From: Anaerolineales bacterium
GTDB lineage: Bacteria; Chloroflexota; Anaerolineae; Anaerolineales; Villigracilaceae
Length of the DNA stretch: 64,000 nucleotides
Assembly (NCBI GenBank): GCA_023382595.1
Contig: JAHDWB010000007.1
Location: 62,001-126,000 of the forward strand
Reading direction: 5' to 3'
Shown: positions 40,826-48,969 of the stretch, in pieces
Position numbering within the stretch: the first letter of the stretch is position 1
Layout of the letters: the number at the start of each line of letters is the position of its first letter
The notes under the pieces: generated by a model
The model's database searches: none
The model's input: only the letters and a program-made list of their open reading frames with translations
Told to the model about the DNA's origin: nothing
Program-made: the position numbers and the translations under genes

Positions 40826-41498
40826 ATCTATATCAATTGTTATTAGAACTCTCAACGAGGAAAGGTGGCTTGGGGAAACTCTAAAAGCTATGACCAAGCA
40901 AGATCTACGACCAAGTGAAGTGATAGTAGTCGATTCTGGCTCAAGTGATAAAACGATTGAGATTGCTAAGCAAAATGGAGCAAAGGTAATAAAAATATCC
41001 AGAAGTGAATTCTCTTTTGGTCGAGCATTGAATATTGGCTTCGCAAATAGTAGTGGTGAGATACTTATTACTTTAACAGCCCACGCGATACCACAAGGGG
41101 AAAATTGGTTAAGTAATCTAGTACATCACTTTGAAAATCCAAAGGTGGTTGCCGTTGCCAGCAGAATTCTTCCTCATCCCGAAAGCTCCCTGCAAAGCTG
41201 GATTATAAGTTTGCCTTTTTTATTCCAGAAACGGTCACGAAAAAACATTCCCAGTTTAGTTTGGAATTCTTCAACAGCTATTCGAAAAAACATATGGAAA
41301 ATTTATCCTTTTAATGAAAAGTTACCTTATTGTGAAGATCGTTTGTGGATGGAAAATGTTATATCGAATGGATATGACATCATCTACGAACCCAAATCCA
41401 TGGTTTGGCATTACCATTCACAGCCTTATAAAGACTTCCTCCATAGGTCAATATTGATTCCATTAACTCTGATAAAAATCAAACTTGGTGTTTTGTGA
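40812..41498 (+). CDS. Family 2 glycosyltransferase (surface polysaccharide)
   Basis: 228 aa. SIVIRTLNEERWLGETLKAM, VVDSGSSDKTIEIA and FSFGRALNIGFANSSGEILITLTAH are the family 2 N-terminal motifs. The usual DxD is represented weakly in the last of these (TAH), as in rhamnosyl- and related transferases. LPYCEDRLWMENV near 170 is the acceptor-side acidic motif. Cytoplasmic face of the membrane. ATG at 40812 chosen because it begins the fold; the longer frame starts inside the preceding gene. Part of the AT-rich sugar island. Confidence 0.85.
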   Translation: MEKNKSISIVIRTLNEERWLGETLKAMTKQDLRPSEVIVVDSGSSDKTIEIAKQNGAKVIKISRSEFSFGRALNIGFANSSGEILITLTAHAIPQGENWLSNLVHHFENPKVVAVASRILPHPESSLQSWIISLPFLFQKRSRKNIPSLVWNSSTAIRKNIWKIYPFNEKLPYCEDRLWMENVISNGYDIIYEPKSMVWHYHSQPYKDFLHRSILIPLTLIKIKLGVL

Positions 41499-41512
41499 GA
41501 TTTTCCTTAGAA

Positions 41513-42589
41513 TTAGTCATCAATAAAGGCTTTCAAAACATAATCGTTTTCCCTTATCCATCGAATGATATTTTCTAAACCATTTTGTAACCCAGTAACA
41601 GGTTTCCAATTAAGTTTAACGCTAACTTTGCGTATATCGGAAATGTACACACAGTGATCAGCTTTGCGTGGGGCATCAATTATATCTACATCAACTCGCC
41701 GATCAAATTGTTCTTCTAATCTCTCTACTGCCTCCAATAATGACAAAGTATTATTATGACCACCACCAACATTAAATACTTCACCTTTAATGCGGGAAAA
41801 ATTATTTAATTGCAATTCTATTAATCTACAAACATCATCGACAAATAAAATATCACGCACCTGTTTCCCTTTCCAGCCAAATATTGTGAGCGGACGCCTT
41901 ATTAGAAAAGCGATTACAAACCATGTTACCCATCCCTGTTCAGATCTTCCAAATTGTCCTGGACCTGCCAAACAACCAAAACGATTTACAACAGTTGGAA
42001 CTCCAAAAGCATTAAAATATTCTTGACAGGCTAAATCTCCCATTAATTTGGATAAGCCATATATAGTATGTTGACCTCCATCCACATTTAAGTTTTCTGA
42101 AAAGCCATATTTAGGATTAAATCCTACACCTTGAATATTATGGGACATTATTTTTTCATAATCCCAAATCCAACGCTTTTCTGTCTCCTTTAACGGAAAA
42201 GCATTAATATAATTAGCACTATAGACCTTATTTGTACTCCAATAAATTACTCCACATCCTCGCTGGCGAGCAAATTCTAATGTGTTAATTACTCCCATTG
42301 TATTATTTGTAATATCAAATCTTGGGTTTTTATATCCATAAACTACTGAGGGTTGAGCAGCCGCAAGGCAAATGACGTCAATGTTTTTAGGCAGAGAGTA
42401 AAAGTCTTCAAGATTTCGGATATCTGCCCAGTGAAGGAACATTCCACGACGTTGAAGTTCCATCGAATGCAACTCACTTCCACGACGACTCAGGTTATCC
42501 ATTATTGAAACTTTAAAACCTTTATCGTGAAGATAATATGCTATCTGTGAACCAACAAAACCAGCTCCTCCAATAATTAAAACATTCAT
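41513..42589 (-). CDS. NAD-dependent sugar epimerase, CDP-paratose 2-epimerase-like
   Basis: 358 aa extended SDR. NAD motif VLIIGGAGFVGSQIAYYL (GxxGxxG) at the start, catalytic YGLSK near residue 180 and substrate-side STNKVYSANYINA near 120. The STNKVY pattern is characteristic of CDP-paratose/CDP-tyvelose epimerases (RfbE) rather than plain UDP-glucose epimerases. Predicted to make a nucleotide-activated deoxyhexose for surface glycan. Faces the glycosyltransferase gene convergently in the same AT-rich island. GGAG precedes the ATG. Confidence 0.82.
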   Translation of the reverse strand: MNVLIIGGAGFVGSQIAYYLHDKGFKVSIMDNLSRRGSELHSMELQRRGMFLHWADIRNLEDFYSLPKNIDVICLAAAQPSVVYGYKNPRFDITNNTMGVINTLEFARQRGCGVIYWSTNKVYSANYINAFPLKETEKRWIWDYEKIMSHNIQGVGFNPKYGFSENLNVDGGQHTIYGLSKLMGDLACQEYFNAFGVPTVVNRFGCLAGPGQFGRSEQGWVTWFVIAFLIRRPLTIFGWKGKQVRDILFVDDVCRLIELQLNNFSRIKGEVFNVGGGHNNTLSLLEAVERLEEQFDRRVDVDIIDAPRKADHCVYISDIRKVSVKLNWKPVTGLQNGLENIIRWIRENDYVLKAFIDD

Positions 42590-42729
42590 GCACGATTCTC
42601 CAATGTTATTTATCAGGTATTGGTGTGTTTATAAAATTATCTCTTTTCGCCAACTTAGTCGCTCACTCGACTAACTCGCTTCGCTCAAGGAAAATGGCAG
42701 CAAGGGCAGTGTGATGCAATTCACATTTG

Positions 42730-45177
42730 TCATCGATTTTCCCACCACCCCGTCAACTCACTCAGCGGTAAACTCGGCGTCGCATCGCCTTGCCGACCTG
42801 AATTCCACGTCACGATCAACTCACGTTTCGCGCGCGTGATGCCCACATAGAACAGGCGCAGACGTTCCTTGACGTAATCCAGCCGTGAGCGCATCGTCGC
42901 CGCGCCTTCCTCGTACCAGTCAAACTCCTCTGGCGTGGGTCGAGTAGGCGAGCCGTATCGAGACCCCAGCGCGGTCAACTGCGCCAGCGACTCCGCCGCC
43001 AGATCCAAGCCGCCCCGCACGAACCACTTCTCTGAAATAAAACGGTCATTTGGCATGTTCGACGGGAAGTCATAATTATTGACCGACATCATATACACGC
43101 GGTCCCACTCCAGTCCCTTCGCCTTGTGCATCGTCGTCACCACCGCACGTCCGCGATGCCGCTCGGGGTCAAAGCCCGAATCGTCCGACGAGAACCCGAT
43201 GAAGCGCCGTTCATTCTTCGCGATCACCGCCAGTTCTGACGTCAACTCTGGCAGGCGCCAATCCGCGTGATCGTCCGCGACCCCTCTCAGCACCAGCGCC
43301 AGTTTATGCGCCAGCGCCAGATCCGACGCTTCGCTGAACACATCCTGCGCCAGCGTCAACACCAATTGATCGATGGGCAGAGTCACCGCGTTCAACCATC
43401 GCTGGATGACCACTCGGAACGCGCTTAATTCTTCGATGACTTGCGCCGCTTCACTCTCCCCGACACCTGCCAGCCAGTCATTGGCATTTTGTGGCGCGAT
43501 GAAATTCTCCACATCAAGGACTTTTCTCAGAAGCCTTGTCACCGTTCCAAGCAACTCGGTGGTCGAGTAGCCTGAGGCGTCAGCCAAAGGCGTATCGAGA
43601 CCACTATATTCGCCACCATCCACCGCGTTGGTCTCGACTGCTTGCGCTCGACCAGCGGCTCCCTCCCTCCAATCCCGCCTCCACACCTCATACGCCTTCG
43701 ACAACTTCCGCGCCGAACCCGGGTCCGCCAGATACGCCAGCAGATAACTCAACGCTCCCGCCGCCGCGCGGGTTTCGCTCGTGCTTGAGATCAACTCGAT
43801 CGGTTCGATGCCGCGTTTGCGCAACTCGCCCACCACCTCCACACCGCGCTGGTTACGCGGGACAAGGATCGCGACGGTCGGCTGTTCCTCGATTGGAGTA
43901 TCAGCGAACGAATCAAGATACCCTTTCACAGACTTTGCCACCGCTTCCAATTCCTGTTCGGGCGTGTACCTGGTACTGATGAACTTGATCGCCTCCGGGT
44001 CATCGGGCGGATTCTGCTGCGGGTCGCCCTCCGGCACAGGGATAACATGCGGAAGCGAGAGCGCCGTCCGCGCATTGGGGTCGGGATGCGAGGTCATCAC
44101 CCAGTCAATGAGATGATTGGCAACCGCCAGCACCGAAGGCTGCGACCGTCCCGACTCGGGCATGTCCACGCTGGGGTTGTTTTGAATGAACGCACGCAAG
44201 AGTTCGGGCGAAGCCGTAGTGAAGGTTTCAAAGATGGCTTGGTTGGGGTCACCGACGCGGACCCAATTACCTAAGTCCCCGCTGGTTGAGTAGCCCTGAG
44301 TGTTCGTTGCGAAGGGCGTATCGAAACCAGAACTTAGAGATGTGGTCTCGATACGGGCTTCGCCCACTCGACCACCAGAAAGAAGTGAAAGTATTCTCTC
44401 CTGCGTCTGACTCGAATCCTGCGCTTCATCTTCAAGAATAAACGGATAGCGATATTGCAGACGCGCAAGAAATTCTTCGTCGCTTTCGAGCAAGGTCAAC
44501 GCCAAACGGATGAGGTCATCGAAGTCCACGGCGCCGCGATAGGCGAGGGCGCGTTGATAGTCCGCGTAGATGCTCCAGCCGAGTTCGGCAAGAGGCAACG
44601 GGGCGGGAGAAGCATCCAGTTTGGCGCGCAAGCTGTCGGGAGTCAGGAGGCGGTCTTTGGATGAACGGATAAAGGCTAAGGCGAGGGAATCCAATAAGTC
44701 TGGTAGTTGCTGACGTTTGACCCAATCCGTTTTGGATTGATCAAGGGCAGGGTCAAGATATTCATCGAGCGAATGCGACGCCAGCCACGCATTGACCGAC
44801 TCGCGGCGGATGAAGCCCGCCTCACGCTCGTCGATGATGCTGAAACGCTCCTCAAGCCCCACGCGCGCAGGCTTCTCGCGGACGATGTCATGCGCCAGCC
44901 CGTGCAGTGTGCGGACGCGATATTTGTACAGCGCCTGAAGCGGATTATCAAAGAAGCGTTTGATGCGCGCTTCGAAATTGTCCACCGCCGAGTTGACGAG
45001 CGTGACGATGAGCACTTCCTGATCGTCGCCGAGCGTGCCGCTCTGAATGATCTGCGCCGCCAATGCGGAGAGGATATGCGTTTTCCCCGCGCCAGGGACG
45101 GCGGCAATGCCCAGCCGCCCACCGTTGTAGCGGAGGATGTTTTGTTGGGAAGGACGAGGAGTGAAGGGAAGTGTCAT
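42730..45177 (-). CDS. UvrD/PcrA-family ATP-dependent helicase carrying in-frame palindromic repeats
   Basis: 815 aa superfamily 1 helicase with all main motifs: I in AVPGAGKTHIL (near 30), II in ILEDEAQDSSQT (near 250), III in VRVGDPNQAIF (near 303), V in VVTTMHKAKGLEWDRVYM (near 670) and VI in RLFYVGITRAKRELIVTW (near 780). Predicted 3'-5' DNA unwinding in repair or replication. Three stretches are encoded by a genomic palindrome family: residues about 268-299 (between motifs II and III), 508-540 and 737-747 (between V and VI). Two of them repeat the peptide pattern SG(F/L)DTPxA...GYST. The frame stays open through all three. Activity is therefore plausible but not certain. Confidence 0.85.
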   Translation of the reverse strand: MTLPFTPRPSQQNILRYNGGRLGIAAVPGAGKTHILSALAAQIIQSGTLGDDQEVLIVTLVNSAVDNFEARIKRFFDNPLQALYKYRVRTLHGLAHDIVREKPARVGLEERFSIIDEREAGFIRRESVNAWLASHSLDEYLDPALDQSKTDWVKRQQLPDLLDSLALAFIRSSKDRLLTPDSLRAKLDASPAPLPLAELGWSIYADYQRALAYRGAVDFDDLIRLALTLLESDEEFLARLQYRYPFILEDEAQDSSQTQERILSLLSGGRVGEARIETTSLSSGFDTPFATNTQGYSTSGDLGNWVRVGDPNQAIFETFTTASPELLRAFIQNNPSVDMPESGRSQPSVLAVANHLIDWVMTSHPDPNARTALSLPHVIPVPEGDPQQNPPDDPEAIKFISTRYTPEQELEAVAKSVKGYLDSFADTPIEEQPTVAILVPRNQRGVEVVGELRKRGIEPIELISSTSETRAAAGALSYLLAYLADPGSARKLSKAYEVWRRDWREGAAGRAQAVETNAVDGGEYSGLDTPLADASGYSTTELLGTVTRLLRKVLDVENFIAPQNANDWLAGVGESEAAQVIEELSAFRVVIQRWLNAVTLPIDQLVLTLAQDVFSEASDLALAHKLALVLRGVADDHADWRLPELTSELAVIAKNERRFIGFSSDDSGFDPERHRGRAVVTTMHKAKGLEWDRVYMMSVNNYDFPSNMPNDRFISEKWFVRGGLDLAAESLAQLTALGSRYGSPTRPTPEEFDWYEEGAATMRSRLDYVKERLRLFYVGITRAKRELIVTWNSGRQGDATPSLPLSELTGWWENR
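42937..42967. repeat. Palindromic repeat inside the helicase gene (single copy)
   Basis: GGGTCGAGTAGGCG joined to CCGTATCGAGACCCC. Encodes GSRYGSPTRPT on the minus strand. Confidence 0.8.
43558..43654. repeat. Back-to-back palindrome pair inside the helicase gene
   Basis: 43558-43605: GGTGGTCGAGTAG ... CGTATCGAGACCACT. 43628-43654: a degenerate inverted copy, TTGGTCTCGA ... CTCGACCAG. Encodes GRAQAVETN and SGLDTPLADASGYSTT. Confidence 0.8.
44282..44376. repeat. Back-to-back palindrome pair inside the helicase gene
   Basis: 44282-44330: CTGGTTGAGTAG ... CGTATCGAAACCAG. 44342-44376, inverted: GTGGTCTCGATACGGG ... CCCACTCGACCACC. Encodes GGRVGEARIETT and SGFDTPFATNTQGYST. Confidence 0.85.
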
Positions 45178-45359
45178 GTATTTAGGTGTCAGATGTCAAG
45201 TTGTGGCTGGATGCTTTTCTGTTTCGATAAATTGATTCTACCTTGTGAATCCGCACGGTGATACCCTAGCGGGCACGCGTAAAACCACCGTGCTATTCGT
45301 ACAAAGCCCGCTAAAGCGGACTGGGTGTGGGCTAGGCGGCTTGAGCCGCCTTTGCAGGT

Positions 45360-45384
45360 GTAGCCCGACGGTTTATCGTCGGGC
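45360..45384 (+). repeat. GTAG-headed hairpin (REP-like) near the Y1 transposase
   Basis: GTAG (45360-45363) followed at once by CCCGACG-GTTTAT-CGTCGGG. GTAG plus a foot hairpin is the recognised form of REP sequences moved by REP-associated tyrosine transposases. Confidence 0.65.
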
Positions 45385-45427
45385 GGGCATGGCATAGAAT
45401 ACACCATCGCACGCGCGACACATTCAT

Positions 45428-45452
45428 CCCACGGCGGGCAATGCCGGGCTAC
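45428..45452 (-). repeat. Second GTAG-headed hairpin, inverted
   Basis: On the minus strand GTAG followed by an imperfect CCCGGC ... GCCGTGGG hairpin. Together with 45360-45384 it forms an inverted REP pair just downstream of the transposase stop. The stretch 45240-45350 holds further short hairpins such as GGCGGCTTGAGCCGCC. Confidence 0.5.
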
Positions 45453-45470
45453 GCACCGCGTCGAAGCAAA

Positions 45471-45881
45471 TCACACATCCTCCATCCTCTCCATCGCGGC
45501 GATCAATGTCCCGTCCGCGTGGTGTTGTTTCTGGTTGTGGATGTATCGTACCACCGCAGGGAGATTCCGCTCGCCGAAAGATAACACTCCATATTCATCC
45601 TGCCAGTAAAACTCGAAATCAGGCTTGATGACGTGATTGACGAAATGCGAACTGTTCCCTTTCACATCGCCGATGAACTTTGCAGGCGCAAGTTTCGGCG
45701 GGATGGAAACAGCGAAATGCACATGATCTTCTGTCCCGCCAAGGGCATGGATAAATCCGCCCATAGCCTGTGCTTTTGCCGCGATGGCGCGATATAACGC
45801 AGGCTCAAGAGTTTGGTCAATCAGCGGCAGGCGTTTCTTTGTGCCCCAGACGAAGTGATAATGGAGTTTCCAATACGGCAT
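45471..45881 (-). CDS. Y1 (HUH) transposase, IS200/REP-associated type
   Basis: 136 aa, the size of IS200/IS605 TnpA. The HUH metal motif is DHVHFAVSIP near residue 53, and the catalytic Tyr is in VVRYIHNQKQHH near 112-118. LHYHFVWGTKKRLPL at the start is the usual first strand. It cuts and rejoins single-stranded DNA at hairpin-bearing ends. No tnpB follows. GTAG hairpins downstream fit a REP-associated (RAYT-like) enzyme, although RAYTs are usually somewhat longer. TATAAT is only 5 nt before the ATG, so the mRNA is leaderless. Confidence 0.9.
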   Translation of the reverse strand: MPYWKLHYHFVWGTKKRLPLIDQTLEPALYRAIAAKAQAMGGFIHALGGTEDHVHFAVSIPPKLAPAKFIGDVKGNSSHFVNHVIKPDFEFYWQDEYGVLSFGERNLPAVVRYIHNQKQHHADGTLIAAMERMEDV

Positions 45882-45905
45882 ACCAAATTATAGCCCGACA
45901 CAAAC

Positions 45906-45936
45906 AAAAACAGCCGTATTTTCGCGGCTGTTTTTT
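45906..45936. terminator. Bidirectional terminator
   Basis: AAAAACAGCCG / CGGCTGTTTTTT around an 8-nt loop; serves the DUF1858 gene on the minus strand. Confidence 0.88.
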
Positions 45937-45962
45937 GTTACATTATTTGTAGGGGCGACCCT

Positions 45963-46196
45963 TCAAGGAAGGTCAGGGCGCTGGTTCTTGCTTGGCGGGT
46001 CGCCCTTCCTTAATTTTTCCATCACCATCTCGATTTCAAGCCCGTAGTGCTGGCAGATCTCTTCTATGGTGCAGAACTTGTTCATGGAACACCCGATGCA
46101 GTCCACCCGCAGGTCGAGCAGGGCGCGCGCTGTCAGCGGGGAGGCGGCTAACAGGTCAGCGACCAGGGTCGAGGGGGAAAGAGGCGGGCGTTCCAT
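45963..46196 (-). CDS. DUF1858-domain protein (ScdA N-terminal-like)
   Basis: 77 aa. The DUF1858 pattern is clear: STLVADLLAASPLTARALLDLRVDCIGCSMNKFCTIEEICQHY, with a CxxC (DCIGC) and a third Cys. Such small proteins are linked to redox or Fe-S repair partners (ScdA/hybrid-cluster neighbourhoods) and thus to nitrosative stress. It begins 7 nt after the nirK stop, so it is in the nirK operon. The C-terminal 20 residues are Pro/Lys-rich and disordered-looking. Confidence 0.85.
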   Translation of the reverse strand: MERPPLSPSTLVADLLAASPLTARALLDLRVDCIGCSMNKFCTIEEICQHYGLEIEMVMEKLRKGDPPSKNQRPDLP

Positions 46197-46202
46197 GTCG
46201 GA

Positions 46203-48005
46203 TTAGTGTCCGCTTCCGGGCGTGATCTCGCCGTGGAAGATGTCGGGATTCTCGTCGCCTTCGACCAGCAGGAATGCCGCCAGTCCGCGTTCGAGACGTG
46301 AGAGGGCATGGTCAACCAGAATGTAGTTGCCCGGCACGTCGAGTTTGAATTCGACCATGGTTGCGCCTCCGGGTGGGACGAGCGTGGTTTGCACGTCGGT
46401 CAGCGGGTTGGATGTGAGCGAAGCCTGGTCGAACACACGGTCGAAGATCTCTCCGATGACGTGGAAGGACGAGGTGAAGTTCGGTCCGCCGACGCCGAAG
46501 TAGATGCGCACGGTCTCGCCGACGTTGGCGCGCAGTTTGTACTCTTCAGTGGTCAAGCCCATGGATGCGCCGTTGAAGATGAAGTATTCGGGGTTTTCAT
46601 TGAGCAGTTTGTCAATATCGTCGGTCAACATGCCTTCGGTGCCGAAGGGCTGCGCGGTGTACAGTTCGCCCTGCATGACGTAGAACTCGCGGTCAACGGG
46701 GGGCAGTCCGCCTTCGGGTTCGACCAGGATCAAGCCGTACATGCCGTTGGCGATGTGATGCGCGACCATCGGGGTGGCGCAGTGATAGACGTACAAGCCG
46801 GGGTTGAGCGCTTTGAAGGTGAACATGGTGTCGCCGCCGGGCATGGTCTGGGTGGCGACTGCGCCTCCGCCGGGACCCGTGGTGGCGTGGAAGTCAACCG
46901 AGTGCGCCATCATGCTGTCGGGCAGGTTCTTGAGATGAACTTCCACCGTGTCGCCGACGCGCACGCGCAGGAAGGGTCCGGGGACGGTTCCGTTGAAGGT
47001 CCAATATTTGAAGGTGGTGCCGTCCGCCAGCTTGCCGACCAATTCCACGGTTTCCAGTTCGACGACGACGGTTTCAGGACCGCGGTTGCCGATCGGGGCG
47101 GGGATGTCGGTCGGGTGGCGGATGATGTCCACAGCGTTCGCGTCAACAGGACCGGCGGCGGTCACAGGCGCCGCATGCTGGACAGGGCTGGGGCTGGCGT
47201 AAGTGCCGCCGCTGGATTGAGCCGTTGAAACGCCGGAGCCGACGATGAACTTGCCTTTCATGCCAGCCTGAATATGACCGGGGATGGCACAGTAGTATTC
47301 GAACGTGCCTTCTGCACTGGCGACGAATTCCACGGTGGCGCTGCCGCTTCCCATGAAATCTTCCGATTGGACGTTGAAGGCATCGAGATAGAAGTTGTGC
47401 ATGGCGCCCTCGCCGCTGGTCAGGTGGATGCGGACGGTATCGCCGACGTTGGCTTTCAGGTCGGGGTTGACGATGCCGTCAATGTCGCCGCCCTTGCCGA
47501 TGAAGACCATCTTGCCTTCCGCGAGGTTGCTTTCAAGCGTGTATTCGACCAGTCCGCCCGTGGCAACAGCACTCATGGACGCATGTCCCGTGGCTGCTTT
47601 GGCATTACCGACCAGCAGAACGCCTTGCATCCCAAGCTTTTTGTGGCTTGAGTCGTAGTAATCGAGCGAAACGTCCTCGGCGGGGACGGTGAACGTGACC
47701 GAGGTGGTCTCGCCCTGCTTTGAGACCTTGCTGGAGTTGACCTGCAGATCAGGGAATACGATGTCATGCGTTCCCCAGCCGCTGTTGACGAGTATGACCG
47801 TGATCCGCTCGCCGGGTTGGGCTTTCAGGTCGGGGTTGATGACGCCGTTGATGTCGCCGTTCACGCCGACGAACACGAATTCGCCGTTTCGCATATCCGT
47901 AGTAAGCACATATTCCGTGTTGACAGGGGCATGCGCCGAAGGGATACAGGCGCTCAGCAAGCCCAGAATGAGGATGACGATCCAAAGAGTTTTAAGGTTT
48001 TTCAT
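46203..48005 (-). CDS. nirK: Copper nitrite reductase with two extra N-terminal cupredoxin domains
   Basis: 600 aa lipoprotein (lipobox Leu-Ser-Ala-Cys, Cys20). Two tandem cupredoxin-like domains (about 30-135 and 152-256) are clearly duplicates. The second has a full type 1 copper site: His203, Cys239, His244, Met249. The first has YYDSSH where the second has YYCAIPGH, so its copper site is lost. A NirK core follows (about 300-590). Type 1 ligands are His368, Cys409, His417 and Met422. Type 2 ligands are His373, His408 and His566. Catalytic residues are Asp371 and His515. It reduces nitrite to nitric oxide outside the membrane. ATG has AGGAG 8 nt upstream. Confidence 0.92.
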   Translation of the reverse strand: MKNLKTLWIVILILGLLSACIPSAHAPVNTEYVLTTDMRNGEFVFVGVNGDINGVINPDLKAQPGERITVILVNSGWGTHDIVFPDLQVNSSKVSKQGETTSVTFTVPAEDVSLDYYDSSHKKLGMQGVLLVGNAKAATGHASMSAVATGGLVEYTLESNLAEGKMVFIGKGGDIDGIVNPDLKANVGDTVRIHLTSGEGAMHNFYLDAFNVQSEDFMGSGSATVEFVASAEGTFEYYCAIPGHIQAGMKGKFIVGSGVSTAQSSGGTYASPSPVQHAAPVTAAGPVDANAVDIIRHPTDIPAPIGNRGPETVVVELETVELVGKLADGTTFKYWTFNGTVPGPFLRVRVGDTVEVHLKNLPDSMMAHSVDFHATTGPGGGAVATQTMPGGDTMFTFKALNPGLYVYHCATPMVAHHIANGMYGLILVEPEGGLPPVDREFYVMQGELYTAQPFGTEGMLTDDIDKLLNENPEYFIFNGASMGLTTEEYKLRANVGETVRIYFGVGGPNFTSSFHVIGEIFDRVFDQASLTSNPLTDVQTTLVPPGGATMVEFKLDVPGNYILVDHALSRLERGLAAFLLVEGDENPDIFHGEITPGSGH

Positions 48006-48071
48006 TGTATTTCTCCTGATGTTGGTGTGTTGCGCGGCGGAATTCGGATAAAACGCCGCTGATTTGTCCCC

Positions 48072-48114
48072 ATAGTACGCCTTTTGCCCCCGGCTGTCTT
48101 TGCGCTGGCGCAAA
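48072..48114 (-). promoter_or_regulatory. nirK promoter with Crp/Fnr-type operator at -41.5
   Basis: TTTGCGCTGGCGCAAA (48099-48114) is a perfect 16-bp palindrome of TTG-N8-CAA form. The -10 is TACTAT (48077-48072). With a start near 48065, the palindrome centre is at about -41.5, the classical class II activator position for FNR/CRP proteins. Confidence 0.7.
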
Positions 48115-48117
48115 TAG

Positions 48118-48145
48118 AAAACGGCGGGGTAAAACCCGCCGTTAG
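48118..48145 (-). terminator. Terminator after the Crp/Fnr gene
   Basis: Minus strand AACGGCGGG ... CCCGCCGTT with a 6-nt loop, followed by TTCT. It overlaps the upstream edge of the nirK operator. Confidence 0.8.
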
Positions 48146-48214
48146 GAAAACGATCCGCAGATTTTGCCGATTTTTCGATCTGCGCGATCTGTGTAATCTG
48201 TGGAAAAAAAACTG

Positions 48215-48916
48215 TTATTTCAACAAATCATCTGCGATCTTTACCAACCCATGCGGCTCGCGGATGATGACCTGCTCGCGCCCAATCTTCAACAAGCCGT
48301 TGCGTTCCCATTCGCTCATTGTGCGGCTGACCGTAAACAGCGTCGTCCCGCTCATCTCCGCCACGTCCTGCCGGGTGAGCGGGATGTCGATCAGGATGCC
48401 GTCATCGGTCTTTTTTCCAGAATCAGCCGCCAGCTTAAGCAGGATGCGCGCAATGCGTTGCTCCACGCGCCCCGTCACCAACGCCTGCTGGCGTTCCTGC
48501 AATTCCGTAATATATCCATGCATCAACTGCATTGCGTTCATCGCGATCGAAGGTTCGCTCTTTGCCAGCTCGCGCAGATGCGCCGTATCCCATGCCATTG
48601 CTGTGCTGTCCTCCTCCGCATGGGAGGTCGCCGGGTAGCCTGCCTCCGGTTTCAGGATCGCGATCCCGCCGAAGGTTTGTCCCGGTGTCATGATGCGCAG
48701 CGTGATCTGCTGTCCGTTGGGCGCGATCTGCACCATCTTGACGCGTCCGCTTACGAGGACGTAGGCGTGAACGGCGGGATCGCCCTGCATGAAGAAGAAC
48801 CCGCCTCCTTCCACCGAGCGCAGGATCCCGCTTCCCAGGACCTGGTCGAACCCCTCGGCGCTGATGTCTTGAAACAGGTTCGATCCGCGGATGAGTTTTT
48901 GTATTTCTTTATCCAT
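48215..48916 (-). CDS. Crp/Fnr-family transcription regulator, NnrR/DNR-like
   Basis: 233 aa. N-terminal cyclic-nucleotide-binding-like barrel (about 15-125), a long dimer helix (about 130-160) and a C-terminal winged helix-turn-helix with recognition helix MSGTTLFTVSRTMSEWE (about 188-204). The four N-terminal Cys of FNR are missing, so it is not an Fe-S oxygen sensor; the TTLFTVSR helix resembles those of NO-responsive NnrR/DNR proteins. It lies directly upstream of nirK, which has a matching palindrome at -41.5. TACAAT sits 8 nt before the ATG with no Shine-Dalgarno (leaderless). NO sensing is inference. Confidence 0.85.
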   Translation of the reverse strand: MDKEIQKLIRGSNLFQDISAEGFDQVLGSGILRSVEGGGFFFMQGDPAVHAYVLVSGRVKMVQIAPNGQQITLRIMTPGQTFGGIAILKPEAGYPATSHAEEDSTAMAWDTAHLRELAKSEPSIAMNAMQLMHGYITELQERQQALVTGRVEQRIARILLKLAADSGKKTDDGILIDIPLTRQDVAEMSGTTLFTVSRTMSEWERNGLLKIGREQVIIREPHGLVKIADDLLK

Positions 48917-48924
48917 GATCGCGG

Positions 48925-48930
48925 ATTGTA
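48925..48930 (-). promoter_or_regulatory. Leaderless -10 of the Crp/Fnr gene
   Basis: TACAAT on the minus strand, 8 nt from the ATG. No clear -35. Confidence 0.55.
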
Positions 48931-48969
48931 ACCCAAACCGGAAAAAACTTATCGGAAATCAACAGAGCA

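Noticed and set aside
42590-42729. A possible attachment site or small gene between the epimerase and helicase genes
   Set aside because: Only a short imperfect AGTCG/CGACT palindrome is seen; nothing supports a gene or recombination site.
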